Below, piece after piece: positions 25,554-34,044 of a DNA stretch of 52,645 nt; within the stretch, counting starts at the first letter, position 1, and each line of letters begins with the position of its first letter. Made by a program: the position numbers and the translations under genes. Source of the DNA: Acidobacteriota bacterium (GTDB lineage: Bacteria > Acidobacteriota > Terriglobia > Bryobacterales > Bryobacteraceae). Below the pieces are notes generated by a model. It did not search any database. It was not told the DNA's origin and saw only the letters and a list, made by a program, of their open reading frames with translations. The DNA is taken from the NCBI GenBank assembly GCA_017307505.1, contig JAFKEE010000063.1:1-52645 (forward strand), written 5' to 3'.

Positions 25554-25630
25554 GCGCCCGTAGCTCAGTTGGATAGAGCGTCTGGCTTCGAACCAGCAGG
25601 TCGGGAGTTCGAGTCTCTCCGGGCGCGCCA
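25554..25630 (+). tRNA. tRNA-Arg (anticodon TCG)
   Basis: 77-nt cloverleaf. The acceptor arms GCGCCCG and CGGGCGC pair fully, the D arm is GCTC/GAGC, the anticodon loop CTTCGAA gives TCG (reads CGA), the T arm is GGGAG/CTCTC with TTCGAGT loop, and the CCA end is encoded. The first anticodon-stem pair (T27-C43) is mismatched. Confidence 0.95.
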
Positions 25631-25642
25631 GATCCCGCCCAC

Positions 25643-26395
25643 TCACCCCCACCCCGCATCCAGCCCCAGGTACGCCAGCCCATATCGCCGCCCGAACTCG
25701 TGCAGACCCGCGGTGTCGAAGTGCACCGAGTCGCCCTTGTCCTTCAGTCCGGCCGACGAAACAAATGCCACCTTCCGGGCGCGCAGCGGCAACTGCGCCA
25801 GGTGCTCGTTCACCACACCCGCATACGGGCTGCTCTCCGTCTTCAGAAACTCGCCCAATTGTCCGACAACGACCGGCAGTTCGGGACTGCCCAACTCCCC
25901 GCGCAAGGCGTTCATCATCGGCACCCAGCGCGACGTGTACGACCGCGCCAACTCCTCTTTTCCGCTATCCGCTTCCCCCTGGTGCCACAGAATCCCGCAG
26001 AACGTCCCCGCCGGCGCCGCCGCTTTCGCACGCTGCACCGCCTGTGTGAACAGCGCTCCGCCGGGCTTCCATTCATCCAGACTCGAGCCGCCCATCGCCG
26101 CCGGAACGAGTCCAATCTTCTGCTGCGGAGCAAACCGCAGCAGTGTCCGAGCGAACGATCGCGCCAGGCCCACCGCGGCAATCGGCTTGTCGAAGTGGAT
26201 CGGATCCACCGCCGGCACCCACGCCATCTCCTTATTGAGCGCAAACACGCCGGGAATCGGCGCCTGATCTTCCGGTGTGACCACTCCGCGCCCCGCCATG
26301 TTCGATTGTCCAGCCAGGAGGAACAGCTTCATGCCCGCAGGCTGCGCCTGCAGCGCCAGAGCGGGCATACCCGCCAGGAACACTCTTCTTTGCAT
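25643..26395 (-). CDS. SASA-type (sialate O-acetylesterase-like, CE6) SGNH esterase
   Basis: 250 residues. The N-terminus RRVFLAGMPALALQAQPAG resembles a Tat-like or Sec export signal. Block I is LLAGQSNMAG with the catalytic Ser, the middle block WHQGEAD is typical of CE6/SASA proteins, and the Asp-His pair is in DSVHFDTAGLHEFG. These enzymes remove O-acetyl groups from xylans or sialic acids. Start ATG 26395 with GGGGGAGG upstream on the sense strand. It ends 12 bp past the tRNA and is co-directional with the cysteine-synthase-like gene upstream. Confidence 0.9.
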   Translation of the reverse strand: MQRRVFLAGMPALALQAQPAGMKLFLLAGQSNMAGRGVVTPEDQAPIPGVFALNKEMAWVPAVDPIHFDKPIAAVGLARSFARTLLRFAPQQKIGLVPAAMGGSSLDEWKPGGALFTQAVQRAKAAAPAGTFCGILWHQGEADSGKEELARSYTSRWVPMMNALRGELGSPELPVVVGQLGEFLKTESSPYAGVVNEHLAQLPLRARKVAFVSSAGLKDKGDSVHFDTAGLHEFGRRYGLAYLGLDAGWG

Positions 26396-26413
26396 CGCGT
26401 CCTCCCCCGGAAA

Positions 26414-27355
26414 CTAGACTGCGGAACGCATCGGTTCGAAGACTTCGGTCGTGAAGTAACGCTCCATGCGATCGGGCAGCACCGTCACCACCTGCGCCGC
26501 CGGTCCCAGCCGGCGAGCGATCTGGGCCGCCGCTGCATAGTTTAATCCGGAACTGGCGCCCACGGGGAAACCGCGCCGCATCAAAGCCCGCGTAGTGGCC
26601 AGAGCCTCTTTGTCGCGCACCTCCAGGATCTCCAGGCCAGGCATCTCTTCGGGTTTCAGAATGCTCGAGATGCAGTCGATCACGCCCGGGATCCGCGCGC
26701 TGAAACTGCAGCACTCCACCTCCGGAGCATCACCCAGATCCACAGGCTTGGCCAGTACAGGAATCGGCGCGCAGCCGTTCTCGCAGATGCCCTGATACAG
26801 CCCGACCAGCGTACCGCCCGTGCCCACGCCGCTCACCACCGCATCCACCTGCCCGCCGGGAATCTGGTCCAGCACCTCCCGCGCCGTCGTGTGGGCGTGG
26901 GCCACCGCGTTCTCTGGATTGGAGAACTGGCACGGCAGGAAGCCGTTCAACTCCGCCGCCAGACGCTGCGTCTCGGCAATCGAACCGCGAATCCCCAACG
27001 CCTTGGGCGTGAGCCGGATCTCGCCTCCAAACGCGCGGATCATCAGCACGCGTTCATTGCTGACCCCCTCGGGCATCACCGCGATGAACCGCAGTCCCAA
27101 CTGGGCCGACACTAGCGCCATGGCGATGCTGGTCGACCCGCTGGAAGCCTCCAGCACAACGCTGCCCGGCTGGATCTGCCCCTCCCGCCAGGCTTTGGTC
27201 AAAATGTGGCGTGCGATGCGATCCTTCGTCGACCCGCTGGGATTGAGGAACTCCAGCTTGCACCAGATGAGCGGACCCTCATCCTCCAGCCGGATCGGCG
27301 CCAGCGGAGTGGGCCCCAGCAGGTGAAGGTACGCATTTAGTTCAGGCAGCTTCAT
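26414..27355 (-). CDS. PLP-dependent cysteine synthase/CBS-fold protein
   Basis: 313 residues from ATG 27355. Fold-type II PLP enzyme: the PLP Lys is Lys44 in NPSGSTKDRIA, the substrate loop reads EASSGSTSIAMA (O-acetylserine sulfhydrylases usually have a T-S-G-N-T-G form), and the phosphate-binding loop is GVGTGGTLVG. The Gly-Ser change in the substrate loop makes a canonical CysK role uncertain; diaminopropionate- or cystathionine-forming relatives have similar changes. An open frame continues upstream of 27355 but is the antisense of the heparinase gene. It is divergent from that gene across 45 bp holding a palindrome. Confidence 0.88.
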   Translation of the reverse strand: MKLPELNAYLHLLGPTPLAPIRLEDEGPLIWCKLEFLNPSGSTKDRIARHILTKAWREGQIQPGSVVLEASSGSTSIAMALVSAQLGLRFIAVMPEGVSNERVLMIRAFGGEIRLTPKALGIRGSIAETQRLAAELNGFLPCQFSNPENAVAHAHTTAREVLDQIPGGQVDAVVSGVGTGGTLVGLYQGICENGCAPIPVLAKPVDLGDAPEVECCSFSARIPGVIDCISSILKPEEMPGLEILEVRDKEALATTRALMRRGFPVGASSGLNYAAAAQIARRLGPAAQVVTVLPDRMERYFTTEVFEPMRSAV

Positions 27356-27366
27356 CTCTTCCAGGC

Positions 27367-27390
27367 TACACACAACCGGGCAATTGTGTA
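27367..27390. promoter_or_regulatory. Candidate operator palindrome between divergent genes
   Basis: TACACA (27367-27372) and TGTGTA (27385-27390) are perfect inverted arms 12 bp apart; ACACAA/TTGTGT gives an overlapping alternative pairing. It occupies most of the 45-bp gap between the cysteine-synthase-like and heparinase-like genes and lies just upstream of the proposed start at 27401. No regulator gene is adjacent. Confidence 0.35.
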
Positions 27391-27400
27391 TGAATGTCTT

Positions 27401-29356
27401 ATGTTCACTCCAACCCGGCGTGCCATCCTGTCGGCCCCTGCCGCCGCCTTGCTGGCCGGAGCACAGGACGTCAAACAACCGCCGGAGTCGCGCCGGCTGC
27501 TCTCCTCGAAATTCGATGCCGGCCGCTTCTCCAGCCTCCTGCTGCCGCCAGCCCAATGGACTCCTTACCCCCGGGCCTCCAACCGGCCTGCCTGGCAGGC
27601 TCTGCCCGCCGGCCTCCGCTCCGCTTTCATCGACGCGGCCAGCCAGCAGAAAGGGAAGCCTTGGCCGTCCCTCCCCGCCAGTGTCTTCCTGGATTTCCAG
27701 CGCAACGGAAACCGCACGCGGTTCGAGGCCCTTACCTTCGGCCGCCGCAACCGTCTCCGCCAGGCTGTCCTGGCCGAATGCATGGAAGGCGCCGGCCGCT
27801 TCCTCGACGACATCCTCGACGGGCTCTGGCTCGTTTGCGAGGAGAGCTTCTGGGGTGTCCCTGCCCATATCGGCGTCCAGAAAGCCGGCAATGGCCTCCC
27901 GGATATCAGCGAACCCATCGTCGACCTTTTTGCGGCAGAAACGGCGAATACCGTAGCCTGGACCGACTACCTGCTCGGCCCGCAACTGGAGAAGCTGTCT
28001 CCTCTCATCCGGCCGCGTCTCCTCGCCGAGGTGCGCCGCCGCCTGCTCGATCCCTGCGCCACCCGCAACGACTTCGGCTGGATGGGACTCGACCCGCAGA
28101 ACCAGCGCCCCTTGAATAATTGGACCCCCTGGATCGATTCGAACTGGCTCACCGCGAACCTACTGATGGAACAGGACGCGGCCAGGCGATCCGCCACCGC
28201 CTACCGCATCCTGAATTCGCTTGACCGCTTTCTCGACTACTACCACCCCGACGGCGGCTGCGATGAAGGCCCCAGCTACTGGAGCCGCGCCGGTGCCTCT
28301 CTCTTCGACTGCCTGGAACTCCTCCACTCCGCCTCCTCCGGCCGTCTCGACTTCTTTGACGTGCCGCTCGTCCGCGAAATCGGTACTTACATCTACAAGG
28401 CCCACATCGCGGCCGACTGGTATGTGAACTTCGCCGACGCCTCCGCGCGCGTCGTTCCCAACGGCAATCTCGTCTGGCGCTATGGCCGGAGGATCCAGGA
28501 CCCAGGCATGACCGCCCACGGCGCCTGGATCGCCGCCAGCCACCCCAAGCCCAATGTGGAACCCGATGCCCTCGGCCGCGCCATCGACGAAGTCTTCCAT
28601 GCAGGGGAACTGCACGCCGCCGGCGCCGGTGCCCAGCCGCCGCTGGTGCGCGACGTCTTTCTGCCCGGTGTCCAGGTGTTCGCGGCACGCCGCCGAAATG
28701 GCTCGACAGAAGGCTTCTACGTCGCCGCCCAGGGCGGCCACAATGCGGAAAGCCACAACCACAACGACGTGGGGAATTTCATTGTCTTCCACAATGGCGA
28801 ACCGGTCCTCATCGACGTCGGCGTGGAAATGTACACCGCCAAGACCTTCTCCAGCCGGCGCTACGAGATCTGGACGATGCAATCCGGCTGGCACAACTGC
28901 CCCACCATCAACGGGGTGGCCCAGCAGGCCGGACGGTCGTTCGAAGCCCGCTCCGTCACCAGCTCAAACGACGACCGCGCTGCCCTCTTCTCCCTGGAAC
29001 TCCAGCACGCCTACCCCGCCGAAGCCGGAGTAAAACAGTGGCGTCGCCAGATCCGCCTCGACCGCTCCGCCGACTCTGTCTCCATCCAGGACCGGTTCCA
29101 GTTGGCCAGGACCCAATCGGTCGAACTGAGCCTCATCACCACCCGCCAGGCGAAGGAAGCCGCGCCGGGCGAACTGCACCTGGAAGGCGGCTTCGTTCTG
29201 CGCTACGACAAGTCGCTCCAGGCCGTGATCGACGATCACTCCTCGGCCGACGCGCGGCTCCAACCCATCTGGGGTCCCCTGGTCCGCCGCATCCGGCTCT
29301 CCACCAACACACCGCCGGCGGAAGGTGGATACACTGTGACCATTACCCGCACATGA
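27401..29356 (+). CDS. Heparinase II/III-family protein (predicted polysaccharide lyase)
   Basis: 651 residues from ATG 27401, giving a twin-arginine-like signal (FTPTRRAILSAPAAALLAGAQ). The N-terminal ~330 residues form the alpha/alpha toroid part (WMGLDPQNQRPLNNWTPWI, DGGCDEGPSYWSRAG with the GPxYW signature). The C-terminal part carries the Heparinase_II_III beta-sandwich segment HNAESHNHNDVGNFIVFHNG, in which the two His and Asn residues match family catalytic positions. Lyases of this fold cleave uronate-containing polysaccharides by beta-elimination. The stop overlaps the next gene (ATGA). Substrate not assignable. Confidence 0.9.
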   Translation: MFTPTRRAILSAPAAALLAGAQDVKQPPESRRLLSSKFDAGRFSSLLLPPAQWTPYPRASNRPAWQALPAGLRSAFIDAASQQKGKPWPSLPASVFLDFQRNGNRTRFEALTFGRRNRLRQAVLAECMEGAGRFLDDILDGLWLVCEESFWGVPAHIGVQKAGNGLPDISEPIVDLFAAETANTVAWTDYLLGPQLEKLSPLIRPRLLAEVRRRLLDPCATRNDFGWMGLDPQNQRPLNNWTPWIDSNWLTANLLMEQDAARRSATAYRILNSLDRFLDYYHPDGGCDEGPSYWSRAGASLFDCLELLHSASSGRLDFFDVPLVREIGTYIYKAHIAADWYVNFADASARVVPNGNLVWRYGRRIQDPGMTAHGAWIAASHPKPNVEPDALGRAIDEVFHAGELHAAGAGAQPPLVRDVFLPGVQVFAARRRNGSTEGFYVAAQGGHNAESHNHNDVGNFIVFHNGEPVLIDVGVEMYTAKTFSSRRYEIWTMQSGWHNCPTINGVAQQAGRSFEARSVTSSNDDRAALFSLELQHAYPAEAGVKQWRRQIRLDRSADSVSIQDRFQLARTQSVELSLITTRQAKEAAPGELHLEGGFVLRYDKSLQAVIDDHSSADARLQPIWGPLVRRIRLSTNTPPAEGGYTVTITRT

Positions 29357-30372
29357 TTCATACGGAAGAGCAACTGGAAGAGGCGCTCAGCGCACCGTCC
29401 CGCGAGGACATCGAGGCGGTCAAGGCCCTGCGAGGCCCCATCCTGATCCTCGGCGCCGCGGGCAAAATGGGACCCTCGCTGGCGCGACGCCTCAAGCGGG
29501 CCATGGCAGCCGCCGGCAACCCTGGCGAGGTCATCGCTGTCTCGCGGTTCAGTTCGCCGGAGTCGCGCACCCAGTTCGAGTCCTGGGGCATCGCCACCCT
29601 CCCCTGCGACATGCTCCAGCCCGGCGCTCTCGAGGCTCTGCCGGACTCGGAAAATGTCATCTACATGGCGGCCCGCAAGTTCGGGTCCACCGGCAACCCC
29701 TCGCTTACCTGGGCGATCAACGCTTTCCTGCCCGGCCTGGTCGCCCGCCGCTACCAGGCTTCCCGCATCGCGGCCTTCTCCTCCGGTAACGTCTATCCGC
29801 TCGTGCCGGTCGAATCGGGCGGCGCCACGGAACAGACTCCGCCGCAACCCATCGGCGAGTACGCGCAATCCGTCCTCGCCCGCGAGCGGCTGTTTGAGCA
29901 CGCCGCCCTGGAATGGGGCACGCGGGTTACCCTCATCCGGCTGAACTACGCGGTGGAACTGCGCTACGGCGTCCTGGTCGACATCGGCCGCAAAGTCCTG
30001 AACGGAACCCCTGTCGACGTCACCATGGGTCACGTCAATGTCATGTGGCAGGGGGATGCGAATTCGGTCGCCATCCGGTCCCTGGCCCATTGCGCCTCAC
30101 CGGCCTTCGTGCTCAATCTCACCGGACCCGGCACCCTGCGCGTACGCGACATCGCACAGGAGTTCGCTGCGCGTCTCGGCCGCGGCGTCGAGATCCAGGG
30201 CAGCGAGGCGCCCACCGCTCTGCTGAACAATGCTTCCCTTTGCCACTCCGTTTTCGGGCCGCCGCAGGTAAGCGTTGCGCAGATGATCGACTGGATCGCC
30301 GGGTGGATCCAACACGACGGCCGGCTGCTCAACAAGCCGACACACTTCGAGAATCGAGAGGGGCGTTTCTGA
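29353..30372 (+). CDS. NAD-dependent epimerase/dehydratase-like protein with altered active site
   Basis: 339 residues from ATG 29353 overlapping the heparinase stop. The Rossmann Gly motif is GAAGKMG (LILGAAGKMGPSLARRL); FSSGNVYP contains the Ser of the active site and EYAQSVLARER the expected Tyr. The Lys normally four residues after the Tyr is Val here, so ordinary SDR catalysis may be lost or substituted; I recall close relatives with the same loss. It sits between the lyase and a DapA-like aldolase, which suits processing of an uronate-derived sugar. Confidence 0.87.
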   Translation: MIHTEEQLEEALSAPSREDIEAVKALRGPILILGAAGKMGPSLARRLKRAMAAAGNPGEVIAVSRFSSPESRTQFESWGIATLPCDMLQPGALEALPDSENVIYMAARKFGSTGNPSLTWAINAFLPGLVARRYQASRIAAFSSGNVYPLVPVESGGATEQTPPQPIGEYAQSVLARERLFEHAALEWGTRVTLIRLNYAVELRYGVLVDIGRKVLNGTPVDVTMGHVNVMWQGDANSVAIRSLAHCASPAFVLNLTGPGTLRVRDIAQEFAARLGRGVEIQGSEAPTALLNNASLCHSVFGPPQVSVAQMIDWIAGWIQHDGRLLNKPTHFENREGRF

Positions 30373-30374
30373 TC

Positions 30375-31337
30375 ATGTCCTGGCGAGAAAGACTGCACCA
30401 GGGGCTTGTCATCCCCGCCCATCCACTCTGCCTCACACCGGAACGGACCCTCGATGAGGCCCACCAGCGCGCGCTCACCCGCTACTACCTCGACTCCGGC
30501 GCCGGTGGTCTCGCCGTTGGAGTCCACACCACCCAGTTCGAGATCCGGGATTGCGGCCTGCTGCGGCCCGTCCTGGAATTGGCGGCGCAGGAGGCCCGGG
30601 ACTCGGACGCCATCCTGATTGCCGGCATCTGTGGACCCACCGCGCAGGCTCTGCGGGAAGCCGCCCAGGCGAAAGACCTCGGCTACCACGCCGGACTGCT
30701 CAGCCTCGCCGCGCTCCGCGACTCCACCGTGGAAGAACTCATCCAGCACGCCCGCGCCGTCTCCGAAGTGATCCCCGTCTTCGGTTTCTACCTGCAGCCC
30801 GCCGTGGGCGGCCGGGTCCTGCCGCACGAGTTCTGGCGCCGGCTGTGCGAGATCGAGAACCTGTGCGGCATCAAGGTAGCCCCGTTCCATCGGTACCAAA
30901 CGCTGGACGTAGTACGCGCCGTCGCGGAATCCGGCCGGGAGAACGAGATCGCGCTCTACACCGGCAACGATGACAACATCGTGGCGGACCTGTTAACCCC
31001 CTTCACCTTCGGAGGCACGACAGTCCGTTTCGCCGGCGGCCTGCTCGGTCAGTGGGCGGTAGGAACGAAGAGCGCGGTTCAGTTACTGCGGCGCATTCAC
31101 GAGGGCACTAACCCGTCGTTACTTCTCGCCCTCGGCGCTCAGCTCACAGACCTGAACTCCGCCCTGTTCGACGTCTCCAACAGTTTCCATGGCTGCATCG
31201 CCGGCATCCATGAGGTGCTGGTGCGCCAGGGACGGATGGCCGGCCGGTGGTGCCTTAACCCCCGCGAAGACCTGTCGCCCGGCCAGGCGGAGGAGATCGG
31301 CCGGGTCATGGCGGCCTACCCCCACCTCCTTGAGTAA
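30375..31337 (+). CDS. DapA/NanA-superfamily aldolase or dehydratase
   Basis: 320 residues from ATG 30375, two bases after the previous stop, with GAGGGGCG upstream. TIM-barrel class I aldolase: Schiff-base Lys167 in CGIKVAPF and Tyr139 in FGFYLQP correspond to the family's catalytic pair; the GTTGE-like pyruvate loop is changed to GVHTTQFE. This argues against true dihydrodipicolinate synthase and for a sugar-acid aldolase or dehydratase. It is the last gene of a three-gene run with the lyase and epimerase-like genes. Confidence 0.88.
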   Translation: MSWRERLHQGLVIPAHPLCLTPERTLDEAHQRALTRYYLDSGAGGLAVGVHTTQFEIRDCGLLRPVLELAAQEARDSDAILIAGICGPTAQALREAAQAKDLGYHAGLLSLAALRDSTVEELIQHARAVSEVIPVFGFYLQPAVGGRVLPHEFWRRLCEIENLCGIKVAPFHRYQTLDVVRAVAESGRENEIALYTGNDDNIVADLLTPFTFGGTTVRFAGGLLGQWAVGTKSAVQLLRRIHEGTNPSLLLALGAQLTDLNSALFDVSNSFHGCIAGIHEVLVRQGRMAGRWCLNPREDLSPGQAEEIGRVMAAYPHLLE

Positions 31338-31338
31338 G

Positions 31339-31367
31339 ACGTTTGTTTTCAATTCAGTTACAAACGT
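31339..31367. repeat. Inverted repeat downstream of the aldolase gene
   Basis: ACGTTTGT (31339-31346) and ACAAACGT (31360-31367) form a perfect 8-bp dyad with a 13-nt loop, directly after the aldolase stop. The stem is AT-rich and no T-run follows, so it is a poor terminator; it may instead be an operator upstream of the winged-helix gene. Confidence 0.45.
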
Positions 31368-31403
31368 TTCAGAGCAACATTAACACTCCGTCCAGGCACC
31401 GGC

Positions 31404-31433
31404 TTTACGCCTTGGTCAGGTTGGTGATATATT
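31404..31433 (+). promoter_or_regulatory. Candidate sigma-70 promoter of the winged-helix gene
   Basis: TTTACG (31404-31409), 18-bp spacer, TATATT (31428-31433; five of six matches). Transcription would start near 31440, giving a leader of about 30 nt with GGGAG before the TTG start at 31472. Confidence 0.45.
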
Positions 31434-31471
31434 CTGTCCAGTCGTAAAGTCCGCTTCCAGGGAGTCCCAAG

Positions 31472-32026
31472 TTGGACCTGCAAATTCATACCTCCGCGCA
31501 GCAGGCGGAACTCGAGGCAGTGATCGCTTCCGGTATCTTTGCCCGGGCACCGTCTCTCGCACAATTTCTCTCCTATATCTGTAAGAAGCACTTCGCTGGC
31601 GAATCGCACCTGATCAAAGAAACCAACATCGCCACAGAAGCTTTGGGCCGCATCGAAGGCTTCGATCCAAAGAAAGATTCCATCGTTCGAGTGGAGGCGC
31701 ACCGGTTGAGGAAGCGCCTCAAGCAGTACTATGAGGGCGAGGGCGCCACCCATGAGTTGCGCATCGAAGTCCCTCTCGGCGGCTATGCCCCGGCTTTCGT
31801 CGAGCAGCACCCGCAGCGTGTGGAAGAGCCCCAGCCCGAAGTGGTGGTGGAAAGCACACCGCTCCCCGAGATCCCTCTTCCGCCTGCCTCTTCCTTCCAC
31901 TTCAATCCCCGGTGGCTCATCGCCGCGGCCATCATGCTCATCTGCTGTGGTCTGGTGCTGTTCAGCAACAGTGCCCACGGCAACGAGTCCGCCGGTTCAG
32001 TCGCACCCGCTGCCACTCAACGTTAA
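31472..32026 (+). CDS. Membrane-anchored winged-helix protein (adenylate-cyclase-like N-domain only)
   Basis: 184 residues from TTG 31472 (GGGAG at 31459-31463). Residues 8-115 match the DNA-binding-like N-terminal domain that in Acidobacteriota usually precedes TPR repeats: LAQFLSYICKKHFAGESHLIKETNIATEAL, SIVRVEAHRLRKRLKQYY, ELRIEVPLGGYAPAF. After a Pro/Glu-rich linker there is one membrane helix (WLIAAAIMLICCGLVLF, about residues 149-165) and a 19-residue tail; the TPR or catalytic region is absent. The protein may be a truncated member or a minimal ToxR-like membrane regulator. It lies 169 bp before hpnJ. Confidence 0.82.
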   Translation: MDLQIHTSAQQAELEAVIASGIFARAPSLAQFLSYICKKHFAGESHLIKETNIATEALGRIEGFDPKKDSIVRVEAHRLRKRLKQYYEGEGATHELRIEVPLGGYAPAFVEQHPQRVEEPQPEVVVESTPLPEIPLPPASSFHFNPRWLIAAAIMLICCGLVLFSNSAHGNESAGSVAPAATQR

Positions 32027-32146
32027 CCAGCCTTAAGGAGCGCTGCGGTCCTGCCGCGGCGCTCCCGCCCAGCCCGCCTCCTGCCTTTCACCTCATCCGG
32101 TTACGTCCTGCCCACCCCATTGTGCAGACGCTACTATCAACTGCCC

Positions 32147-32155
32147 TGATACAAT
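32147..32155 (+). promoter_or_regulatory. Candidate extended -10 element before hpnJ
   Basis: TG at 32147-32148 followed by one base and TACAAT (32150-32155) matches an extended -10; no good -35 is seen, as is usual for this promoter type. It lies 41 bp before the hpnJ start. Confidence 0.4.
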
Positions 32156-32195
32156 GATGGTTTGGGAAGTTCGATCTAAAATTGGGTAGGGGTGA

Positions 32196-33659
32196 ATGCG
32201 CACTCTCTTTTTGAATCCTCCTTCGTTTGAAGGTTTCGACGGCGGAGCTAGTTCCCGCTGGCCGGCCACGCGTGAAATCGAGTCCTACTGGTATCCTGTC
32301 TGGCTTTGCTATCCCGCCGGCCTGCTGCCCGATTCGAAGGTCGTCGACGCGCCTCCGCACAAGATCACCATTGAGCAGACCGTCGCCATGGCGAAGGAGT
32401 TCGAACTGCTGGTGCTCTTCACGTCCACACCGGGCTTCGAGGTGGACGTCAAGATGGCCCGGATGATGAAGGATGTGAACTCGAAGCTCAAGGTCTGCTT
32501 CGTCGGTCCGCCCGTCACCACCGAACCGGAGAAGGCCCTCAGGGAATCGGCCATTGACTTCGTCGTTCGCCGCGAGTTCGACTACCAGATCGTCAACTAT
32601 GCCAAGGGCACGCCGCTGTCGGAACTGCCCGGCGTCAGCTACCGCAAAAACGGCGAATTCGTCCATAACCCCGAAGGCGGCTACATCGAGAACCTCGACG
32701 AGTTGCCCTGGGTCACCAAGGTCTACAAGCGCGACCTCGACTTCCGCCGCTACAACGTCCCGTTCCTGCTGAACCCCTTCATCTCGCTCTACACCTCGCG
32801 CGGCTGCCCGGCCATGTGCACCTTCTGCCTCTGGCCGCAGACCCACTCCGGCCACCGCTGGCGCCTGCGTTCGGCCGACGACGTGGTGAACGAGGTCCGC
32901 TGGGCGAAGGAGAACTTCCCCGGCCTCAAAGAAATCTTCTTCGACGACGACACCTTCAACTACAAGGGCGCCCGCACCATCGAGCTCTGCAAGAAGCTGG
33001 CTCCGCTGGGCGTCACCTGGTCCTGCACGTCGCGCGTCACCACCGACTACGACACCCTGTCCGCCATGAAGGACGCCGGCGGCCGCCTGATGATCGTCGG
33101 CTACGAGTCCGGCGACCAGCAGATCCTGAAGAACATCAAGAAGGGCGCCACCATCGACATGGCGCGCCGCTTCACCCGCGACGCCCACAAACTCGGCCTC
33201 ACCATCCACGCCGACTTCATCGTCGGCCTGCCCGGCGAGAGCCGCGAGTCGCTCCGCAACACCATCAACTTCGCCAAGGAAATCGACTGCGAGACCATCC
33301 AGGTCTCCATCGCCCACCCCTATCCGGGCACGGAGTTCTACGACTACGCCCAGAAGAACAACCTGATTCAGATCGGTGCTTCTATGACCGACGAGACCGG
33401 CCACCAGCTGCCGAACATCGTCTACCCGGGCTTGAACCGTGGTGAGCTCGTGGAGTGGGTGCAGCGCTTCTACGACGAGTATTACTATCGTCCGAAGGCC
33501 GCTTTCCGCGTCGTCAGCAAGGCCGTCATGAACGGCGACGTCAAGCGCCTTTACAAGGAAGCCCGCGAGTATCTCAACCTGCGCAGCAAGCGGAAGCAGT
33601 TTGTGGCCGACCACCAGGCCAGCAACGCGGCCGCCGCGCGGATGGCGAACGGCGACTAG
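32196..33659 (+). CDS. hpnJ: Hopanoid-associated radical SAM protein HpnJ
   Basis: 487 residues from ATG 32196. The opening RTLFLNPPSFEGFDGGASSRWPATREI is the HpnJ signature I recognise. Residues about 40-130 resemble a B12-binding domain without the DxHxxG motif. The radical SAM cluster motif is Cys204-x3-Cys208-x2-Cys211 (GCPAMCTFC), followed by the GE-like segment and DFIVGLPGES. HpnJ converts bacteriohopanetetrol glucosamine to the cyclitol ether by ring contraction in studied bacteria. The downstream genes, two EmrE-like proteins and hpnI, are in the same operon; hpnK, the deacetylase between HpnI and HpnJ steps, is not in this window. Confidence 0.92.
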   Translation: MRTLFLNPPSFEGFDGGASSRWPATREIESYWYPVWLCYPAGLLPDSKVVDAPPHKITIEQTVAMAKEFELLVLFTSTPGFEVDVKMARMMKDVNSKLKVCFVGPPVTTEPEKALRESAIDFVVRREFDYQIVNYAKGTPLSELPGVSYRKNGEFVHNPEGGYIENLDELPWVTKVYKRDLDFRRYNVPFLLNPFISLYTSRGCPAMCTFCLWPQTHSGHRWRLRSADDVVNEVRWAKENFPGLKEIFFDDDTFNYKGARTIELCKKLAPLGVTWSCTSRVTTDYDTLSAMKDAGGRLMIVGYESGDQQILKNIKKGATIDMARRFTRDAHKLGLTIHADFIVGLPGESRESLRNTINFAKEIDCETIQVSIAHPYPGTEFYDYAQKNNLIQIGASMTDETGHQLPNIVYPGLNRGELVEWVQRFYDEYYYRPKAAFRVVSKAVMNGDVKRLYKEAREYLNLRSKRKQFVADHQASNAAAARMANGD

Positions 33660-33666
33660 TAAGGCA

Positions 33667-34044
33667 ATGAAACCCGCCACCCTGCTCCTCACGGCGGCGG
33701 TGGTCGTGTTGAACGTCCTCGGCAATTTTGCGCTCGGCTGGGGTATGAAACACGCCCCGGCCGGCGCGGGTCCCATCCTGTCCCTGCTGCAGCCCTTCGT
33801 CATCCTGGGCATCGTCATGCTCATCGCCTGGACCCTGCTGCGCATCAGGCTGCTGGGTCTGGCGGACCTCAGCTTCGTCCTGCCCGTCACCGCCATCGGT
33901 TACGTGCTCAGTGCTGTCATGGGCGCCGTTTTCATGAATGAGCACGTCTCGCTGCAGCGCTGGAGCGGGACCCTGCTCATCTTCGCCGGAGCGGCGATGA
34001 CGGGCCTTACCCCCGCCGCGACAGACGAGGACGCCAAGCCATGA
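33667..34044 (+). CDS. EmrE/DMT-family small membrane protein, first of pair
   Basis: 125 residues from ATG 33667, seven bases after the hpnJ stop. Four predicted helices: LLLTAAVVVLNVLGNFALGW, SLLQPFVILGIVMLIAWTLL, LADLSFVLPVTAIGYVLSAV and WSGTLLIFAGAAMTG. The third helix carries the Pro-rich DLSFVLP segment typical of small-multidrug-resistance-like and ArnE/ArnF-like proteins; the substrate-binding Glu14 of EmrE is not present, so drug efflux is unlikely. It overlaps the second EmrE-like gene by four bases, implying a heterodimer. Context suggests moving a lipid-linked or hopanoid intermediate across the membrane. Confidence 0.85.
   Translation: MKPATLLLTAAVVVLNVLGNFALGWGMKHAPAGAGPILSLLQPFVILGIVMLIAWTLLRIRLLGLADLSFVLPVTAIGYVLSAVMGAVFMNEHVSLQRWSGTLLIFAGAAMTGLTPAATDEDAKP

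Noticed and set aside
25554-25630. tRNA as an integration site of a mobile element
   Set aside because: No integrase, no repeated tRNA 3' end and no composition break were seen on either side.
27356-27985. N-terminal extension of the cysteine-synthase-like protein
   Set aside because: The extra frame is the antisense of the heparinase-like gene; the conserved fold starts at the ATG at 27355.
31339-31367. Inverted repeat as an intrinsic terminator
   Set aside because: The stem is AT-rich and no T-run follows it; recorded only as a repeat.
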